DNA of 7,643 bases from contig JBDNFP010000501.1 in NCBI GenBank assembly GCA_041689775.1, positions 1 to 7,643 on the forward strand. The letters run 5' to 3'. Shown one piece after another: positions 6,226 through 7,643 of this stretch. Within the stretch, counting starts at the first letter, position 1, and the number at the start of each line of letters is the position of its first letter. The position numbers and the translations under genes are program-made. The DNA is from JBDNFP01 sp041689775. Its GTDB lineage: Bacteria > Bacteroidota > Bacteroidia > Cytophagales > Spirosomataceae. The notes under the pieces were generated by a model. It ran no database searches, had not been told where the DNA came from, and saw only the letters and a program-made list of their open reading frames with translations.

Positions 6226-6339
6226 GAGGCTTATTGAAAAGCAGGTAAGGGTATTTTCTTTCCGCATCGGTCTGAAGATGGTAAGACCTACATCAATTAT
6301 CATTAGGCTGACTTCTATTTCCATAACCTACCAAATCGC
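6226..6339 (+). other. Spacer between the propeller gene and the GH78 gene
   Basis: 114 bases with no gene and no terminator-like hairpin, which favours co-transcription of the two genes. The frame of the upstream gene stays protein-like after its stop: E-A-Y, a TGA at 6235-6237, then 22 codons including GIFFPHRSEDGKTYINYH before a TAG at 6304-6306. This may be an old C-terminal extension cut off by stop mutations, or chance. Confidence 0.35.
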
Positions 6340-7643
6340 ATGAAAAGTACCTTAACCACCCTTGTTTTAGTATTGTCCTTTTTTCTGTGCATCGCGCAGT
6401 CACCCGCCCCTACTAGTCTGCGTACGGACTTGCTTGAACATACCGACTATGTCTGGAAAAACGGTTTTCTAACCAACCTCACGCTTAAAGAGTCTTCGGC
6501 AGCATTCTTTACTTTTCAGACTGCCGATATCCGTACCAACCGTCCCTATTTTAGCTGGGTAATCAGTGATACTTCACGCAACGTCAGTCAGACAAACTAC
6601 CAACTATTGATTGCCTCGTCACAGGATAAGATCAACGCCAATCAAGGCGATGTGTGGGACTCCGGCAAAGTAACCGGCAGTCAGCAAATGAATGTCCGTT
6701 GTGGGGTACCTCTTGATACCAACAATATCTATTATTGGAAGGTAAAAATCTGGAACAACAAAGGACAGGAAAGTACCTGGTCGGCACCCAAGGCATTCCG
6801 AACCGCAAAGATGCTTTCGGGCTACGCCACGGCCTACTATCCTTTGGTAAAATCAGAAGATAAACCCGTAAAGCAGCGTCGCCTGAGCAGTCAAAGTGTA
6901 TTGTATGATTTTGGGAAAGATATTTTTGGACAACTGTTCCTGACGGCCACTAGCCCAACCGGGAGCGATACACTGGTGATTCACCTGGGCGAGCACGTAA
7001 CTGCCGATGGCCACGTGCATACCAAGCCGGGCGGTACGCTCCGCTACCGAATGATCCGCCTGCCGCTACGAGAAGGCGAGCATACCTACGCGATACAGTT
7101 TACTTCTGATAAGCGCAACACCGGCCCCAAGGCCATATTCATGCCCGACTATATTGGCGAAGTACTACCTTTTCGCTACGTGGAACTGGTTGTACCCTCG
7201 GGGCAGGTACGCGTGCAGAATGTGACGCGTCAGGGTGTTTTCTATCCCTTCGACGAAACATCTACTACCTTTACCAGCTCCGATACCACCTTGAATCAGA
7301 TCTGGGATTTGAGCAAGTACTCCATCAAGGCTACTTCCTTTTCGGGTTATTACGTGGATGGCGACCGCGAGCGGATTCCCTACGAAGCCGACGCCCTCAT
7401 CAATCAGTTGTCGCACTATGCCGTGGATACGGAATTCAACATGGCCAAGCGCCCCCTCGATTACCTGATTTACCACGCCACCTGGCCTACGGAATGGTCG
7501 CTGCAAAATTTACTGGTAGCCTACTACGACTACCTTTACTCGGGTGATATCCGAGCCGTGGGTGCTTTATACGATGAACTGAAACCCAAAATACTGTTGG
7601 CTCTTGCCCGCGAAGATGGCCTCATCAGTACCCGGACCGGCAA
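6340..7643 (+). CDS. GH78 alpha-L-rhamnosidase (partial, 3' end beyond window)
   Basis: 434 complete codons from ATG at 6340, open to the window edge. Residues 1-20 are a signal peptide (TTLVLVLSFFLCIAQ); the Cys at 17 lacks a good lipobox, so cleavage after A-Q is preferred. Residues about 65-155 form a fibronectin-III-like domain typical of GH78 N-termini: RPYFSWVISD, NYQLLIASS, DVWDSGKV, YYWKVKIWNNKGQESTWS. A jelly-roll domain follows (VLYDFGKDIFGQLFL, then LVIHLGEHVTADG). The (alpha/alpha)6 barrel begins near residue 310 with TLNQIWDLSKYSIKATSF and the signature D-G-D-R-E-R-I-P-Y-E-A-D at residues 340-351, then TWPTEWSLQNLLVAYYDYLYSGD. GH78 enzymes release terminal L-rhamnose by inversion. 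The second catalytic Glu and the C-terminal domain are beyond the window; complete members run to roughly 700-1,000 residues. Probably co-transcribed with the upstream propeller gene. Confidence 0.88.
   Translation, partial: MKSTLTTLVLVLSFFLCIAQSPAPTSLRTDLLEHTDYVWKNGFLTNLTLKESSAAFFTFQTADIRTNRPYFSWVISDTSRNVSQTNYQLLIASSQDKINANQGDVWDSGKVTGSQQMNVRCGVPLDTNNIYYWKVKIWNNKGQESTWSAPKAFRTAKMLSGYATAYYPLVKSEDKPVKQRRLSSQSVLYDFGKDIFGQLFLTATSPTGSDTLVIHLGEHVTADGHVHTKPGGTLRYRMIRLPLREGEHTYAIQFTSDKRNTGPKAIFMPDYIGEVLPFRYVELVVPSGQVRVQNVTRQGVFYPFDETSTTFTSSDTTLNQIWDLSKYSIKATSFSGYYVDGDRERIPYEADALINQLSHYAVDTEFNMAKRPLDYLIYHATWPTEWSLQNLLVAYYDYLYSGDIRAVGALYDELKPKILLALAREDGLISTRTG

Noticed and set aside
7165..7506. Minus-strand open frame of 113 codons.
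   Set aside because: It is antisense to the GH78 barrel, whose catalytic signature lies on the plus strand at the same place.

Overview
The window most likely comes from a Bacteroidota genome of the Cytophagales type (Spirosoma, Dyadobacter or Larkinella-like). This is inferred from the mix of genes: a CIA30-family protein, a large secreted M4-type peptidase with extra domains, and exported glycosidases including a GH78 rhamnosidase. Shine-Dalgarno sequences are weak or absent before most starts. No marker gene settles the taxon.

Positions 1-974 hold the right end of an insertion sequence, with the transposase C-terminus reading rightward. It has cut a leftward DUF1016/YhcG-type gene just before its nuclease domain. 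Positions 975-1505 hold one intact small gene, a CIA30-family protein. Positions 1506-1717 hold no gene. They carry three small hairpins that share a TTTGYAA apex but have different, internally complementary stems, plus one half of a 15-bp direct repeat whose other half lies inside the end of the CIA30 gene.

Positions 1718-4282 (minus strand) are one large, freshly decayed gene. Joined across its frameshifts it reads as signal peptide, charged and Pro-rich spacer, propeptide, M4 (thermolysin-like) peptidase and a C-terminal DUF4412-like domain, roughly 850 residues. At least eight lesions are visible. One is an apparent 5-nt deletion that removes the His-Glu of the zinc motif HEXXH. Positions 4283-4659 are a divergent intergenic region with a perfect 23-bp inverted repeat around a 4-nt loop.

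Positions 4660-7643 are a rightward pair of exported carbohydrate-active proteins: a two-domain protein with a probable five-bladed beta-propeller (glycosidase-like, family not assigned) and the first 434 codons of a GH78 alpha-L-rhamnosidase that runs off the window. Together they look like part of a locus for degrading a rhamnose-containing polysaccharide such as a pectic side chain or rhamnogalacturonan; the substrate is inference.

The left half is thus a zone of mobile-element damage and gene decay, while the right half is intact. No clearly new multi-gene system is visible. The most unexplained structures are the TTTGYAA hairpin family, the 23-bp palindrome and the unassigned propeller protein.
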